A stretch of 64,000 bases of DNA from Bradyrhizobium ottawaense (GCF_900099825.1 NZ_LT629693.1:8257001-8321000), one strand, 5' to 3'; numbered from the stretch's first letter, positions 40,469 through 49,342 are shown. Made by a program: numbers and translations. Notes: a model not told the origin generated them from the sequence alone.

Positions 40469-42484
40469 ATGGACTTCTGCAAGTTCAAGAATGCCGTCGC
40501 TCTCCAGTTCAAGAAAATGGGCAACGGCGGCCTGTTCTGTACCGCCGTCGAGAAGGATGACCTCTGGTCTACCTATCTCTCCGGCTTCCCGGCCGGAACC
40601 AACCCGATGTTCCGGGAGCGCACCGAGCATGACTGCAGCTGCTGCCGCCAGTTCATCCGCGCGGTCGGTAACGTCGTGTCGATCGAGAACGGCAAGGTCG
40701 TGACGATCTGGGACGGCGCTGTCGGCGACCCGACCTATCAGGTTGTGGCTGACGCGATGGCAAAGCTGGTCCGCTCGAAGTCGATCGAGAACGAGTTCCT
40801 GCACACCGAATCAACGGCCGGCGCCGACAAGACCCTCGAATCGATCGAAGAGTTTGTGCGTTCCTGGGATCACTTCTTCGTCCGTCTTCCGGCCGGCGTT
40901 GTTGCCCGTGGCGAGCTGATCGGCCCGCAGCTGTCCGGTACCCGAGCCCTTCACGACGTCCTGCTCCGCAGCATCAACGAGCTGTCAATGGACGCCGTCG
41001 ACACCGTTCTGGATCTGATCAAGCAAAATTCGCTGTACCGCGGCAGCGAGCACAAGTTCGCCGTCGAGACCTTCCGCAAGGTCAAGCTGGAAGCCTCCGA
41101 GCTGACCGATCTCGACCGGGATGTGTTCGTCTGGTCGAAGGTCAAGACCATGCCCGGCTCCGTCGCCAAGATCCGCAACACCTCGATCGGCCAGCTGCTG
41201 GTAGACCTGTCGAATGGTCTGGAGCTGGAGAATGCGATCGGCAGGTTCGAGGCCATGGTTGCTCCCCAGAACTACAAGCGCGCCACTGCGCTGGTCACTC
41301 CGGCCATGATCAACAAGGCCAAAGCGACGATTGAGGAGCTGGGGCTGGCTTCGGCTCTGGAGCGCCGCTACGCCAGAAATACAGACGTCACCGTCAACAA
41401 CATCCTGTTCGCCGATCGGGCGGCCCGGAAGGCTCTGGGCGGCGACGTGTTCGACAGCATCCCAACCAAAAAGCCTTCGGCCAGGAAGCTCGACAAGGTC
41501 GAGGATGTGACCATCGAAAAGTTCATCTCGGACATCGTACCCAACGCGGACTCGATCGAGGTGATGTTCGAGAACCGGCACCTCAACAACCTGGTCAGCC
41601 TGATCGCACCGGTCGACCCGGCCGCGGTGCCGCTGTTCAAATGGGATAACGGTTTCTCCTGGTCCTACAACGGAGACCTTGCGGACTCGATCCGGGAGCG
41701 GGTCAAGAAGGCGGGCGGCAACGTCAGCGGCGACCTGTGCTGCCGACTGGCCTGGTCGAACCATGACGACCTGGACTTCCACATGGTGGAGCCGGACGGG
41801 CACGAGATCTACTTTCGCAACAAGGGTCTGCAGTCACGGCTCGGCGGCATGCTCGATGTCGACATGAATGCCGGCGGCGGCACGACGCGGACGCCGGTCG
41901 AGAACATCTTCTACCGGTCCCGGACGACGATGCGGGAAGGCGTTTACACGCTCTACGTCAACAACTTCTCCAAGCGCGAGAGCGTGGACGTCGGCTTCGA
42001 GGTTGAGATCGACTGGCTGGGTCAGGTCACCCGCTTCGCCCACGAGAAGGCGGTCCGTGACAAGCAGAAGATCATGGTCGCCAAGCTCAAATACTCGAAG
42101 GCCAAGGGCATCGAAATCATCGAGTCCCTGCCCTCGACCCAGGCAAGCAAGACCGTGTGGCAGCTCCCCACCCAAGACTTCCACAAGGTCGACCTGCTGA
42201 TGCTCTCCCCGAACTACTGGGACGGACGGGGTGTCGGCAACAAGCACTACTTCTTCATGATGCGCGGTTGCCAGAACGACGGTCAGGCACGCGGCTTCTT
42301 CAATGAGTTCCTCAGGGAAGAGCTGGATCAGCATCGCAAGGTCATCGAGATCGTCGGATCGAAGATGAAGGCTGAAAGTTCGGCCGACCAGATCAGCGGC
42401 CTCGGGTTCTCAAGCACACAGCGCAACGAGATCCTAGCCAAAGTGAAGGGCAATTTCACCCGTACCGTCAAAGTCACGTTCTAA
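40469..42484 (+). CDS. Large protein with YfaP/DUF2135-like domain, 671 aa
   Basis: N-terminal ~370 residues are helical, with a Cys/His motif (DCSCCRQFIRAVGNV) that could bind zinc. The C-terminal half has LCCRLAWSNHDDLDFHMVEP and GGMLDVDMNAGG ... GVYTLYVNNFSKRE, the DUF2135/YfaP pattern of metal-binding beta-sandwich domains. The same gene is found next to RIIA/RIIB in other large phages. Role unknown; cytoplasmic by sequence. Confidence 0.6.
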   Translation: MDFCKFKNAVALQFKKMGNGGLFCTAVEKDDLWSTYLSGFPAGTNPMFRERTEHDCSCCRQFIRAVGNVVSIENGKVVTIWDGAVGDPTYQVVADAMAKLVRSKSIENEFLHTESTAGADKTLESIEEFVRSWDHFFVRLPAGVVARGELIGPQLSGTRALHDVLLRSINELSMDAVDTVLDLIKQNSLYRGSEHKFAVETFRKVKLEASELTDLDRDVFVWSKVKTMPGSVAKIRNTSIGQLLVDLSNGLELENAIGRFEAMVAPQNYKRATALVTPAMINKAKATIEELGLASALERRYARNTDVTVNNILFADRAARKALGGDVFDSIPTKKPSARKLDKVEDVTIEKFISDIVPNADSIEVMFENRHLNNLVSLIAPVDPAAVPLFKWDNGFSWSYNGDLADSIRERVKKAGGNVSGDLCCRLAWSNHDDLDFHMVEPDGHEIYFRNKGLQSRLGGMLDVDMNAGGGTTRTPVENIFYRSRTTMREGVYTLYVNNFSKRESVDVGFEVEIDWLGQVTRFAHEKAVRDKQKIMVAKLKYSKAKGIEIIESLPSTQASKTVWQLPTQDFHKVDLLMLSPNYWDGRGVGNKHYFFMMRGCQNDGQARGFFNEFLREELDQHRKVIEIVGSKMKAESSADQISGLGFSSTQRNEILAKVKGNFTRTVKVTF

Positions 42485-42495
42485 GGAAGGACAAC

Positions 42496-42888
42496 ATGTT
42501 CGAGAAAGCAACACGAGAGAAGCTTCGCTTCGATACCCAGGTCGGCCCGCTGTCGGTCGAGGATCTGTGGGATCTTTCGCTGACCAGCGAGAAGAAAGTC
42601 AACTTGAACGACATCGCCAAGGTGCTGTTCAAGCAGCTGGAAAACGGCGACGACGTTTCGTTCGTCGATACCGCCAAGAAGACCGACAAGACCGTCCAGC
42701 TCAGGTTCGACATCGTCAAACACATCATCGATGTCAAGCTGGCCGAGAACACCGAGAAGGTTGCCGCCCGCGGCAAGGCTGAGCGTCTGGACAAGATCAA
42801 CCAGGCTATCGCCCGCCGGCAGGATCTGAACCTCGAGAACCTGTCTCTCGAAGAGCTGGAAGCGGCCAAGGCCGACCTCACCACCTGA
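42496..42888 (+). CDS. Conserved phage protein, 130 aa
   Basis: KLRFDTQVGPLSVEDLWDL, LNDIAKVLFKQL and VKHIIDVKLAEN form a pattern common to many phages (an unknown family often encoded beside RIIB-type genes). Helical, cytoplasmic. ATG after AAGGAAGGACAAC. Confidence 0.65.
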   Translation: MFEKATREKLRFDTQVGPLSVEDLWDLSLTSEKKVNLNDIAKVLFKQLENGDDVSFVDTAKKTDKTVQLRFDIVKHIIDVKLAENTEKVAARGKAERLDKINQAIARRQDLNLENLSLEELEAAKADLTT

Positions 42889-42924
42889 TGCGAGCCGGCC
42901 GGGTGGCTTCGTGCTGCCCGGCCC

Positions 42925-42940
42925 CTTGCTTGAATGCAAA
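42925..42940 (+). promoter_or_regulatory. 16-bp GAAT element
   Basis: CTTGCTTGAATGCAAA, 10 bases before ATG 42951. Confidence 0.7.
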
Positions 42941-42950
42941 GGAAATCGAA

Positions 42951-43250
42951 ATGCCCGACCTGAAAGTAGCTGTCGAGTCCTTCTTCGAAGGGTGCAGGCA
43001 GATCAGCGACAAGCACATGGATGCCAACTACCCCAAGCTCGCCAAGCCGGTGTTCGAGCTGGAAGAGCTGATCGTCCGTTATCGCATCAAGCGTGACGGC
43101 AGCGCATTCGCCTTCGTCGACAAGAAGACCGGCGACGTTCTCAAGGCTGCAGGCTGGTCGACCCCGGCCAAGCACGCTCGCGGAAATGTCTTCGACGAGC
43201 ACAACGGCTTGAAGCAGATCGGCCCGTACGGCCCGGCCTACCTGAGGTGA
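42951..43250 (+). CDS. Conserved phage protein, 99 aa
   Basis: FVDKKTGDVLKAAGWSTPAK ... YGPAYLR is a sequence type found in many phages, of unknown function. Start chosen for AGGAAATCGAA; the open frame to 42888 would lie upstream of the element. Confidence 0.65.
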   Translation: MPDLKVAVESFFEGCRQISDKHMDANYPKLAKPVFELEELIVRYRIKRDGSAFAFVDKKTGDVLKAAGWSTPAKHARGNVFDEHNGLKQIGPYGPAYLR

Positions 43251-43381
43251 TGAACATGGTGCGGCATGCAGGCCTATACACACCACCTCAGCAATACCTG
43301 GGTGACGCAATCCGCCTGGCCTACGACATGAAGGTGATCGAGCACGCAATAGCCCGAGGGGAAGGACGGATCGATGCCTAA
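43250..43381 (+). CDS. Small protein, 43 aa
   Basis: ATG overlaps the upstream TGA and the stop overlaps the next ATG. Tyr/Gln-containing N-terminus, helical C-terminus. Unknown. Confidence 0.5.
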   Translation: MNMVRHAGLYTPPQQYLGDAIRLAYDMKVIEHAIARGEGRIDA

Positions 43382-43736
43382 GACACTGACCAAGCTGCAG
43401 GAGCAGATCATTGCCAAGGTGCTGACGATCGGCGCCGTCAATTACGTCTGGGTCAATGGCGGAGAGGTCCACACCGTCAATAAGCTGCGTGAACGCGGCC
43501 TGCTCCGTGGCGACTGCTACGGAAGCGTCCAGCCCCGGCACTTAACGGAGGAGGTCAAGTCCGTCTTCTTCGCCGACAATCCTGCGACCTTCAGGATCTC
43601 GAACTTCCATGGCGAAGGATGGCTTATCTTCCACGACCGCAGGTACATCTGCAAGGTCTACAAGGATGATGACGCCAAGCTCGTCATCGAGGCCCTGAAA
43701 ACACTCCAACCGGTGGAACAGCGGGAGGCAGCCTAA
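43374..43736 (+). CDS. Hypothetical protein, 120 aa
   Basis: Basic, alpha/beta; N-terminal segment (LTKLQEQIIAKVL) looks like a winged-helix first helix but no clear domain. Unknown family. Confidence 0.55.
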   Translation: MPKTLTKLQEQIIAKVLTIGAVNYVWVNGGEVHTVNKLRERGLLRGDCYGSVQPRHLTEEVKSVFFADNPATFRISNFHGEGWLIFHDRRYICKVYKDDDAKLVIEALKTLQPVEQREAA

Positions 43737-43758
43737 TTTGCATTTTTTGCAAAGAACG

Positions 43759-43774
43759 CTTGCTTGAATGCAAA
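43759..43774 (+). promoter_or_regulatory. 16-bp GAAT element
   Basis: CTTGCTTGAATGCAAA, 41 bases before the helicase start; preceded by TTTGCATTTTTTGCAAAG, a second, differently spaced inverted repeat. Confidence 0.7.
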
Positions 43775-43815
43775 TGTCTGCTATCCATGATCTGCAACCG
43801 ATCGAGAGAACCCCC

Positions 43816-45393
43816 ATGAACGCAATTCAATGGTCGCCGCAGCAGTCGGCCTTCATCAACGAGGCCAGGAACGGCACCAGCTCCATCGTACTGATCGCCG
43901 TGGCCGGCGCCGGCAAGACCACGACAATCCTGGAGGCGGCCGACCAGCTGCGCGGCAACGCCATCATCCTGGCCTACAACAAGAAAATTGCCGACGAGAT
44001 CAAGGCCAAGCTGAAGAAGCGCGGCGTAGACTGGAAGCGCTGCGAGGCGTCGACCACCCACTCGATCGGCCTGCGGAACTACAAGCGCACTGTTCCCGGC
44101 GTAATCGTCAAGGGCGACAAGGTCGGCGCGATTTGCGCCTCCTGGGTCGAGGAAGACGAGATCGATATCACCCTGGTGCCGCACACCTCGGTGATCTGCC
44201 ACCTGGTTTCGCTGGCCAAGGCCAACGCTGTCGGCGTTCCCGGACAGGGCCACATCGACGATACCTCGATCTGGGAAGACATCGTCGACCACTTCGATCT
44301 GTTCGACGAAGAGCCGCTGCAGAAGAAGGCCGACAAGATCATCGAGGTCGCCATCTCGCTACTCAAGGCGTCCAACGATATGCGCCAGGTCGTCGACTTC
44401 GACGACATGATCTACCTGCCCCTACTCTTCCAGATCAACTTCTTCCAGTTCGACAATGTCGTGATGGACGAGGCGCAGGACGCCAACGTAAGCCGCAAGC
44501 TTCTGGCGGATGCCCTGCTGAAGGATAACGGCCGGTTCTTCGGCGTCGGTGATCCCCGACAGGCAATCTATGGCTTCACGGGAGCCGACAACGAGAGCAT
44601 GGAAAACCTGAAGGAGCATTTCGACTGCAAGGAAATGCCTCTGACGGTCACGTATCGGTGCCCGAAGAGCATCGTCCGGTTCGCACAGACCTGGGTCAAT
44701 CACATCCAGGCTCACGAGTCGGCGCCGCAGGGCACCGTCACTGCCATGACCTTCGAGGACTTCATGCTGAAGCGCGAGCTTCATTATGGAGACTCGGCGA
44801 TCCTCTGCCGCAACACCCGTCCGCTGGTGACCGCGGCGTTCGCCCTGATCCGCCAGAACATTCCTTGCCGGATCGAGGGGCGAAACATCGGCGAGGCCTT
44901 GATCAAGCTGGCAACCCGGTGGCGGTCGATCACCACGATCCCCGAGCTGGAAGACAAGCTCGAAGAATGGCTCGACGCTGAGAGTGTGAAGTGGATCGCC
45001 AAGAAGAAGATGGCGAAGGTCCAGGAAGCCGAGGACAAGGTCGAGACGCTCAAGGTGGTGATGGAAGCCTGTCAGGAGCGCAAGCAGCACCTGATCACGG
45101 ACGTGGTGAACTACATCAACTCCATCTTCGCCGACAACGTGACCGGGATCCTGACCCTATCGACGATCCATAAATCGAAGGGCCGGGAATGGAAGTACGT
45201 GTTCTGGCTCGACCGGTTCGCCACCTGCCCCTCCAAGTATGCTTCGCAGCCCTGGGAGATCATTCAGGAGCAGAACCTCTGCTACGTCGCCGCGACCCGG
45301 TCGATGGACACTCTCGTGGATCTAAACCCGCCGATGCCGAAGCAGAAGGCGGTCAATGACAACGTGCTGCAACCGAAGGAGCAGGTAGCCTGA
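43816..45393 (+). CDS. UvrD/Rep-family superfamily 1 helicase, 525 aa
   Basis: Motif I IAVAGAGKTTT (about 27-37), motif II VVMDEAQDAN, motif III GVGDPRQAIYGFTGAD, motif IV LTVTYRCP, motif V/VI STIHKSKGREWKYVFWL and YVAATR. All SF1A helicase motifs are intact, so this is probably an active 3'-5' helicase for replication or recombination. Start set at ATG 43816; an ATG at 43768 lies within the regulatory element. No nuclease domain is attached. Confidence 0.9.
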   Translation: MNAIQWSPQQSAFINEARNGTSSIVLIAVAGAGKTTTILEAADQLRGNAIILAYNKKIADEIKAKLKKRGVDWKRCEASTTHSIGLRNYKRTVPGVIVKGDKVGAICASWVEEDEIDITLVPHTSVICHLVSLAKANAVGVPGQGHIDDTSIWEDIVDHFDLFDEEPLQKKADKIIEVAISLLKASNDMRQVVDFDDMIYLPLLFQINFFQFDNVVMDEAQDANVSRKLLADALLKDNGRFFGVGDPRQAIYGFTGADNESMENLKEHFDCKEMPLTVTYRCPKSIVRFAQTWVNHIQAHESAPQGTVTAMTFEDFMLKRELHYGDSAILCRNTRPLVTAAFALIRQNIPCRIEGRNIGEALIKLATRWRSITTIPELEDKLEEWLDAESVKWIAKKKMAKVQEAEDKVETLKVVMEACQERKQHLITDVVNYINSIFADNVTGILTLSTIHKSKGREWKYVFWLDRFATCPSKYASQPWEIIQEQNLCYVAATRSMDTLVDLNPPMPKQKAVNDNVLQPKEQVA

Positions 45394-45581
45394 TGGCACA
45401 GACAGTTATCGAGATCGACATCGAAGGCGGGATGGTTCAGGGGTTCAAAGCCCCGCCGGGGGTAACCATCAAGGTCAACGACTACGATGTCGAGGGGATC
45501 GAGGCGAACATCAAGACCGACGAGAATGGTCATGATTTCGTCGAGCAGATCCTCGAAGGCAACGGCGAGTGGCAGGAGTAA
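45393..45581 (+). CDS. Hypothetical acidic protein, 62 aa
   Basis: ATG overlaps the helicase stop. Beta-rich (VIEIDIEGGMVQGFKAPPGV) then acidic helix; a pattern seen in small phage unknowns. Confidence 0.6.
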   Translation: MAQTVIEIDIEGGMVQGFKAPPGVTIKVNDYDVEGIEANIKTDENGHDFVEQILEGNGEWQE

Positions 45582-45946
45582 TCCTCCACTATCCGTTCGG
45601 TCCCCCGCCGCCCGACACCGACGTCCTCTTCCGCTGCGAGGCCAAGCGCTATTCAGTCGTCATCGATGCCGATGCTGACCGGTATGGCGTCACTGACCCG
45701 CAGCTGGAGATGACGTGGTGGCGGGTCCACAAACGGACACCGAAGGGAGCATGGGTTTGCGACAGGTTCGTCCTGTTGACCGCCACCAAACGGTGGGCCT
45801 GTGAAACCGAGGAAGAGGCACTCGCCTCCTTCATCGCCCGCAAGCAGAAGCACATCAGCATCCTTTCCCGCAATCTGAGCCGTGCCCAGGCCGACCTGGC
45901 CCTGGCTTACCGGACACATCCTCGTGCTGCACTGGTGTTTGCATGA
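45569..45946 (+). CDS. Conserved phage protein, 125 aa
   Basis: GTG 45569 inside the previous gene. RYSVVIDADADRYGVTDPQL, RTPKGAWVCDRFVLL and KRWACETEEEAL ... SFIARKQKHISIL match a frequent phage family of unknown function. Helical C-terminus. Confidence 0.6.
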   Translation: MAGVILHYPFGPPPPDTDVLFRCEAKRYSVVIDADADRYGVTDPQLEMTWWRVHKRTPKGAWVCDRFVLLTATKRWACETEEEALASFIARKQKHISILSRNLSRAQADLALAYRTHPRAALVFA

Positions 45947-45953
45947 ATACAAA
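45938..45953 (+). promoter_or_regulatory. 16-bp GAAT element
   Basis: TTTGCATGAATACAAA, one arm mismatch, 13 bases before ATG 45967; overlaps the end of the previous gene. Confidence 0.65.
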
Positions 45954-45966
45954 CAAGGAAAGACCC

Positions 45967-46725
45967 ATGAACGGTTTTATTCTGTACCGTGGCCCGTCGC
46001 TGATCGACGGTGAGCCTATCGTCGTCATCGCCACTGGTCTGGAAGACGGCGGCAGCAATTCGAAGACTGGACCGATGGTCCAGATCTACATCATACGCGC
46101 CGACCAGAACCCTCTACTCGCCGCCCAGACCGGCGATGACGTCTCAGTCTGCGGTAGCTGCATCCACCGCGGCCGGATCGTCACGGATCCCAAGACGGGT
46201 CTGCGCAAGAATGTGGAGCGGTCCTGCTACGTTACCCTAATGCATGGCCCGCGCGTCATCTGGGATGGCTTCCAGCGCGGCATCTATCCCGAGGTCACGC
46301 CGGCCAAGGCTCGCAAGCTCCTGGCCCGCAAGCGCGTCCGTATCGGCGCCTACGGCGATCCTGGTGCCGCTCCAGTCAGCATGTGGCGGGTCGCCCTCGC
46401 CCAGGTCGATGAGCTGACAGGCTACTCGCATCTCTGGCGCCAGTTCCCCAAGTTGGCGGACTTCTGCATGGCCTCTTGCGACAGCGAGACTGATCGCATC
46501 ATGGCCAAGGCTCTGGGGTTCCGCACCTACCGCGTCCGCCCGAAGGGCGAGCCCAAGATGGACGGCGAAGGTCACTGCCCCGCAGCGGCCGAGATGGGCA
46601 AGTCCGTACAGTGCGCCTACTGCCTGCTTTGCGGCGGCCAACGGTCAAAAGCCAAAGCTGACATCACCATCGAGGCTCACGGAACAGGCTCGAAACACTT
46701 CGAACGGGCCAAGGAGGTCGCATGA
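45967..46725 (+). CDS. DUF7227-like Cys-rich protein, 252 aa
   Basis: N-terminal LIDGEPIVVIATGLEDGGSN, VSVCGSCIHRG and later CPAAAEMGKSVQCAYCLLCGG match a phage family of unknown function (DUF7227 type). Cys spacing (CxxC and CxxCxxC) implies zinc or an Fe-S site. Start ATG 45967 after AAGGAAAGACCC. Confidence 0.65.
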   Translation: MNGFILYRGPSLIDGEPIVVIATGLEDGGSNSKTGPMVQIYIIRADQNPLLAAQTGDDVSVCGSCIHRGRIVTDPKTGLRKNVERSCYVTLMHGPRVIWDGFQRGIYPEVTPAKARKLLARKRVRIGAYGDPGAAPVSMWRVALAQVDELTGYSHLWRQFPKLADFCMASCDSETDRIMAKALGFRTYRVRPKGEPKMDGEGHCPAAAEMGKSVQCAYCLLCGGQRSKAKADITIEAHGTGSKHFERAKEVA

Positions 46726-46895
46726 CCTGGAATCACACATCGCTGATCGAGGACGAGTTCGACGACGTCGAGAGCGTCAGCGAGATCATTCAGACCAATC
46801 GGGGCGAACGACGAGCACCTTCCCGCTATCGCGGGGAGTATCGCCGCTCCGATCGGCACAACGAAGACGGCTACGGCGAAATGGACTTCAGCTGA
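46722..46895 (+). CDS. Small acidic/basic protein, 57 aa
   Basis: ATG overlaps the upstream TGA. Acidic first half, Arg-rich second half (ERRAPSRYRGEYRRSDRH). Unknown. Confidence 0.5.
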   Translation: MTWNHTSLIEDEFDDVESVSEIIQTNRGERRAPSRYRGEYRRSDRHNEDGYGEMDFS

Positions 46896-47081
46896 TGCCG
46901 AAATTCCACGTCTACGGCGCCCGTCTCCGGCACGAAATACCTTGGCGTGTTCGACGCCAAGGACAGAGACGCAGCCATCGCGATGGCCGAACCCGGAGCG
47001 CAGATCTGCCTCTGCCATCAGTGCAGCAGCGAGGTGGAAAGCGCCGAGATCAACGAAATCACAGCTGAGGAGATCAAGTAA
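46895..47081 (+). pseudogene. Frameshifted small phage gene
   Basis: Begins MPKFHVYGA, then the frame shifts at a C run (46918-46922, GCGCCCG); deleting one C gives a continuous 61-residue protein VSGTKYLGVFDAKDRDAAIA ... CLCHQCSSEVES to TAA 47081. Total length is 3n+1, so a single inserted base explains it. Genuine inactivation, programmed frameshift or an assembly error are all possible. Confidence 0.65.
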
Positions 47082-47473
47082 TGACCGAGACAACGACTAC
47101 CACCGATACGATCCCGCTTTCGATCAATGGGCTGACCTGGCGCAAGATAACCGACCAGATCGTGGCCGGCGTCGAAGGCGGCATCAGCTACTGGGCATCG
47201 TCCTTCAAGCCCGAAGGCGAGATCAGCACCGACGTGTCGCCCTGGTACGACGACGAGAAATTCTGGGCGGCTGGCGGCTGGAAGATCCTCATCAAAGTCC
47301 ACGATGAGCGCAAGCCCAAGGAAATGACGCCAGAGTCCATGAGGAATGGACTGCAGTACCTGGCCGACAATCACCTCTGGCGCATCGAGCAGATGATCAA
47401 GGAAAACGGCGACGCTGAGACCGGCGACGTGTTCATCCAGTCCTGCTTGTTTGGGGATATCGTCTATGGATAG
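47081..47473 (+). CDS. Conserved phage protein, 130 aa
   Basis: VEGGISYWASSFKP, then a central W-rich part and C-terminal DAETGDVFIQSCLFGDIVYG, a recurrent phage family of unknown function. ATG shares bases with the previous stop. Confidence 0.65.
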   Translation: MTETTTTTDTIPLSINGLTWRKITDQIVAGVEGGISYWASSFKPEGEISTDVSPWYDDEKFWAAGGWKILIKVHDERKPKEMTPESMRNGLQYLADNHLWRIEQMIKENGDAETGDVFIQSCLFGDIVYG

Positions 47474-47756
47474 GACGTTCGGCCACAGGGACGGCCTGCA
47501 CGAAGCCGCCGGCTTCAAGCTCGGTCAGCGCGTCGAGATGCTGACCGAGACCAAGGGCGCCGACCACGACGACATCGAGCACACGCTCAAGCCGGGAGCA
47601 ACCGGCCTGATCGAGTGCATCGATCAGCTCCCTGCCCCTCAAGGCCTCACCTTCACCATCTGGATCCCCGTCGACGAGCTGCAAGGCCGTGGCATCGTCA
47701 ACGTGTTTGACGAGGGCGACGGACCCATCACCAACTTTCTCAAGGAGAAGACATGA
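47466..47756 (+). CDS. Hypothetical protein, 96 aa
   Basis: ATG 47466 overlaps the previous gene by 8 bases. KLGQRVEMLTETKGADHDDI ... TGLIECIDQLP is SH3-like. Unknown function. Confidence 0.55.
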   Translation: MDRTFGHRDGLHEAAGFKLGQRVEMLTETKGADHDDIEHTLKPGATGLIECIDQLPAPQGLTFTIWIPVDELQGRGIVNVFDEGDGPITNFLKEKT

Positions 47757-47932
47757 AGTCGAAAGCATCACCTACGCTCTACGTCGTGTGGGCGCTATCG
47801 AAACCAGGTCCGCAGTGGCGAGCGGTCTGCGAACCCAGGCCACGAGCCGAGCTGATCCTGGTTGTTCGGGACCAATGGGTCAAGGGTCGCATGGCTGTGA
47901 TCAGGCCGGCGCCGATCGCTGAGGCTGCATGA
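47753..47932 (+). CDS. Hypothetical protein, 59 aa
   Basis: ATG overlaps the previous stop. Basic, beta-rich (PTLYVVWALSKPGPQWRAV). Unknown. Confidence 0.5.
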   Translation: MKSKASPTLYVVWALSKPGPQWRAVCEPRPRAELILVVRDQWVKGRMAVIRPAPIAEAA

Positions 47933-47958
47933 TCAAGGACTCGTAAGCAGGAGGAAGA

Positions 47959-48336
47959 ATGACAACCAGTACGGCACAGCCTGTCCCCAAAGAACCGCCT
48001 CCGCCGCCGATCAATGCGAAGTTCGCCGATCGGCTTCCGCTGATCATGAATGAGATCTGTGATCAGCTGCTGGTGATCGAGCCAGCCATCACAAGACTGT
48101 CAGTGCAGCTCCGGGAATTTCTCGACTTCCTGGACTTCGAGATCAAGAAGGCCGATCTCGAGATCAAGCGAATGAAATGGGAGGAGAAAGTCGATCTGAC
48201 CACTGTCAGGCAGGCTGAGGCATGGCTTCAGAAGCTACGGCAGCTCAAGACCGACTTTAACGTCGACGTGATGACGTCCCCACCGGAAACCATCAGGGCG
48301 ATGGTCGACAGGATCCAGAAGACCTTTGGGATATAA
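47959..48336 (+). CDS. Coiled-coil protein, 125 aa
   Basis: Pro-rich N-terminus then long charged helices (FLDFEIKKADLEIKRMKWEEK). Last gene of the rightward unit before the terminator. Unknown function. Confidence 0.6.
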   Translation: MTTSTAQPVPKEPPPPPINAKFADRLPLIMNEICDQLLVIEPAITRLSVQLREFLDFLDFEIKKADLEIKRMKWEEKVDLTTVRQAEAWLQKLRQLKTDFNVDVMTSPPETIRAMVDRIQKTFGI

Positions 48337-48337
48337 A

Positions 48338-48363
48338 GAAGGGCCGCCCGCGGGCGACCCTTC
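48338..48363. terminator. Bidirectional terminator between convergent genes
   Basis: GAAGGGCCGCCC/GGGCGACCCTTC, a 12-bp near-perfect stem with a 2-base loop. Confidence 0.75.
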
Positions 48364-48364
48364 A

Positions 48365-49075
48365 CTATTCTCGAACCGTCACAAGGATAATGGCGATTTC
48401 TTTGATGTCGTCGAACTGCATGGTCTCGTCTTCTGTGACCGGCATCGACTTGGAGAGGCTGAGACCGCTCTCGTTGATGTCGACAAGCAGACGAACCTTG
48501 GTCTTTTCGTCCTTGCCGGTGAGCATGACGAGATCGCCCGGGACCGGATCACGCCGCTTGGTGGCGTACATCAGGGTGCCTGTCTTTAACCACTGACCGA
48601 ACGAGTTATCCGGCATGTGGAACGCGAAAGCGGTATCGTCCCCCGCGAGCTGTGGCGGCGCCGGCACGTAGCCGTCTCGCCGCGGGCTGGCAGCCGACTG
48701 CAGAGCAGATGGCAGCGACGATACGTGACGCAGCTCTACGGTTGGCGTAGTCCTGCGCGACGAACGTGACGAGGATTCGCCGGCTTCCGCATCGGCCGCA
48801 GCTTCCTTTGCATCATCGGCACCCAGAGCCGCCATCACCTTCTTCGGGATCGGATAGCCCGATCCGTTCGCGATTTTCTGAAGCGTGGTAATAGTCGGAA
48901 CGAAGGGGTGATCGGGGTTGTTGAGGAGACGGAGGATTGTCGAAGGAGCCAGGCCACAATGGCGTGCCAGGTCGGTTCCATTCCACTTCTTCCGATCCAA
49001 GATGTGATCGATCCACTCGATCACTACTTGCTTTGGTGATTGCGCCTTGGCCATGTTTTGTACCGGTAAATTCAC
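48365..49075 (-). CDS. CI/LexA-type repressor with S24-like domain
   Basis: 236 residues. N-terminal XRE-type HTH (GTDLARHCGLAPSTILRLLNN, about 33-53), an Ala/Ser-rich hinge, then an S24-type dimerisation/autocleavage domain (FHMPDNSFGQWLKTGTLMYA, DPVPGDLVML, TKVRLLVDI). The Ser of NSF and a Lys near the C-terminus would be the autoproteolytic pair, as in CI and LexA. GTG 49075 has AAGGGAAG upstream; ATG 49054 is an alternative. The palindrome TACCGGTA at its start may be its own operator. Confidence 0.8.
   Translation of the reverse strand: MNLPVQNMAKAQSPKQVVIEWIDHILDRKKWNGTDLARHCGLAPSTILRLLNNPDHPFVPTITTLQKIANGSGYPIPKKVMAALGADDAKEAAADAEAGESSSRSSRRTTPTVELRHVSSLPSALQSAASPRRDGYVPAPPQLAGDDTAFAFHMPDNSFGQWLKTGTLMYATKRRDPVPGDLVMLTGKDEKTKVRLLVDINESGLSLSKSMPVTEDETMQFDDIKEIAIILVTVRE
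49060..49069. promoter_or_regulatory. Palindrome TACCGGTA at repressor start
   Basis: TGTACCGGTAAA between the two candidate start codons; the only exact copy found in the window. Operators of this form are known for S24-type repressors of several phages; autoregulation is inferred. Confidence 0.4.
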
Positions 49076-49342
49076 TTGCGAGCTTCCCTTAGAATGGTTC
49101 GCTTATCGATAGATTGCGTCTGGCCACGCATAGGTTGTGTGATGCCAAACGCTCAATTCGCTCTGGATGAAAAGTAAGTTCTGACTGACATTCGCATTTC
49201 ATCCTTTCCATTTGTCGGGATGCTAATGCCCTGCCGTACGACAGGTTTCGCACGATTGCAAATGATTTTTTGTTCTTATTCTGTTCTGACTTCGAATTTA
49301 TATCAAACAAAATCAGTGACTTATATCTACCCGAGAATCGAT
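49076..49342. promoter_or_regulatory. AT-rich control region
   Basis: Clearly AT-rich against the GC-rich genome (e.g. ATTTTTTGTTCTTATTCTG, TTTATATCAAACAAAATC), with ATTGCAAATG resembling a GAAT half-site at 49255. It separates the repressor from the resolvase gene. An 86-codon frame on the minus strand has poor protein character. Likely the repressor's promoter and operators. Confidence 0.5.
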
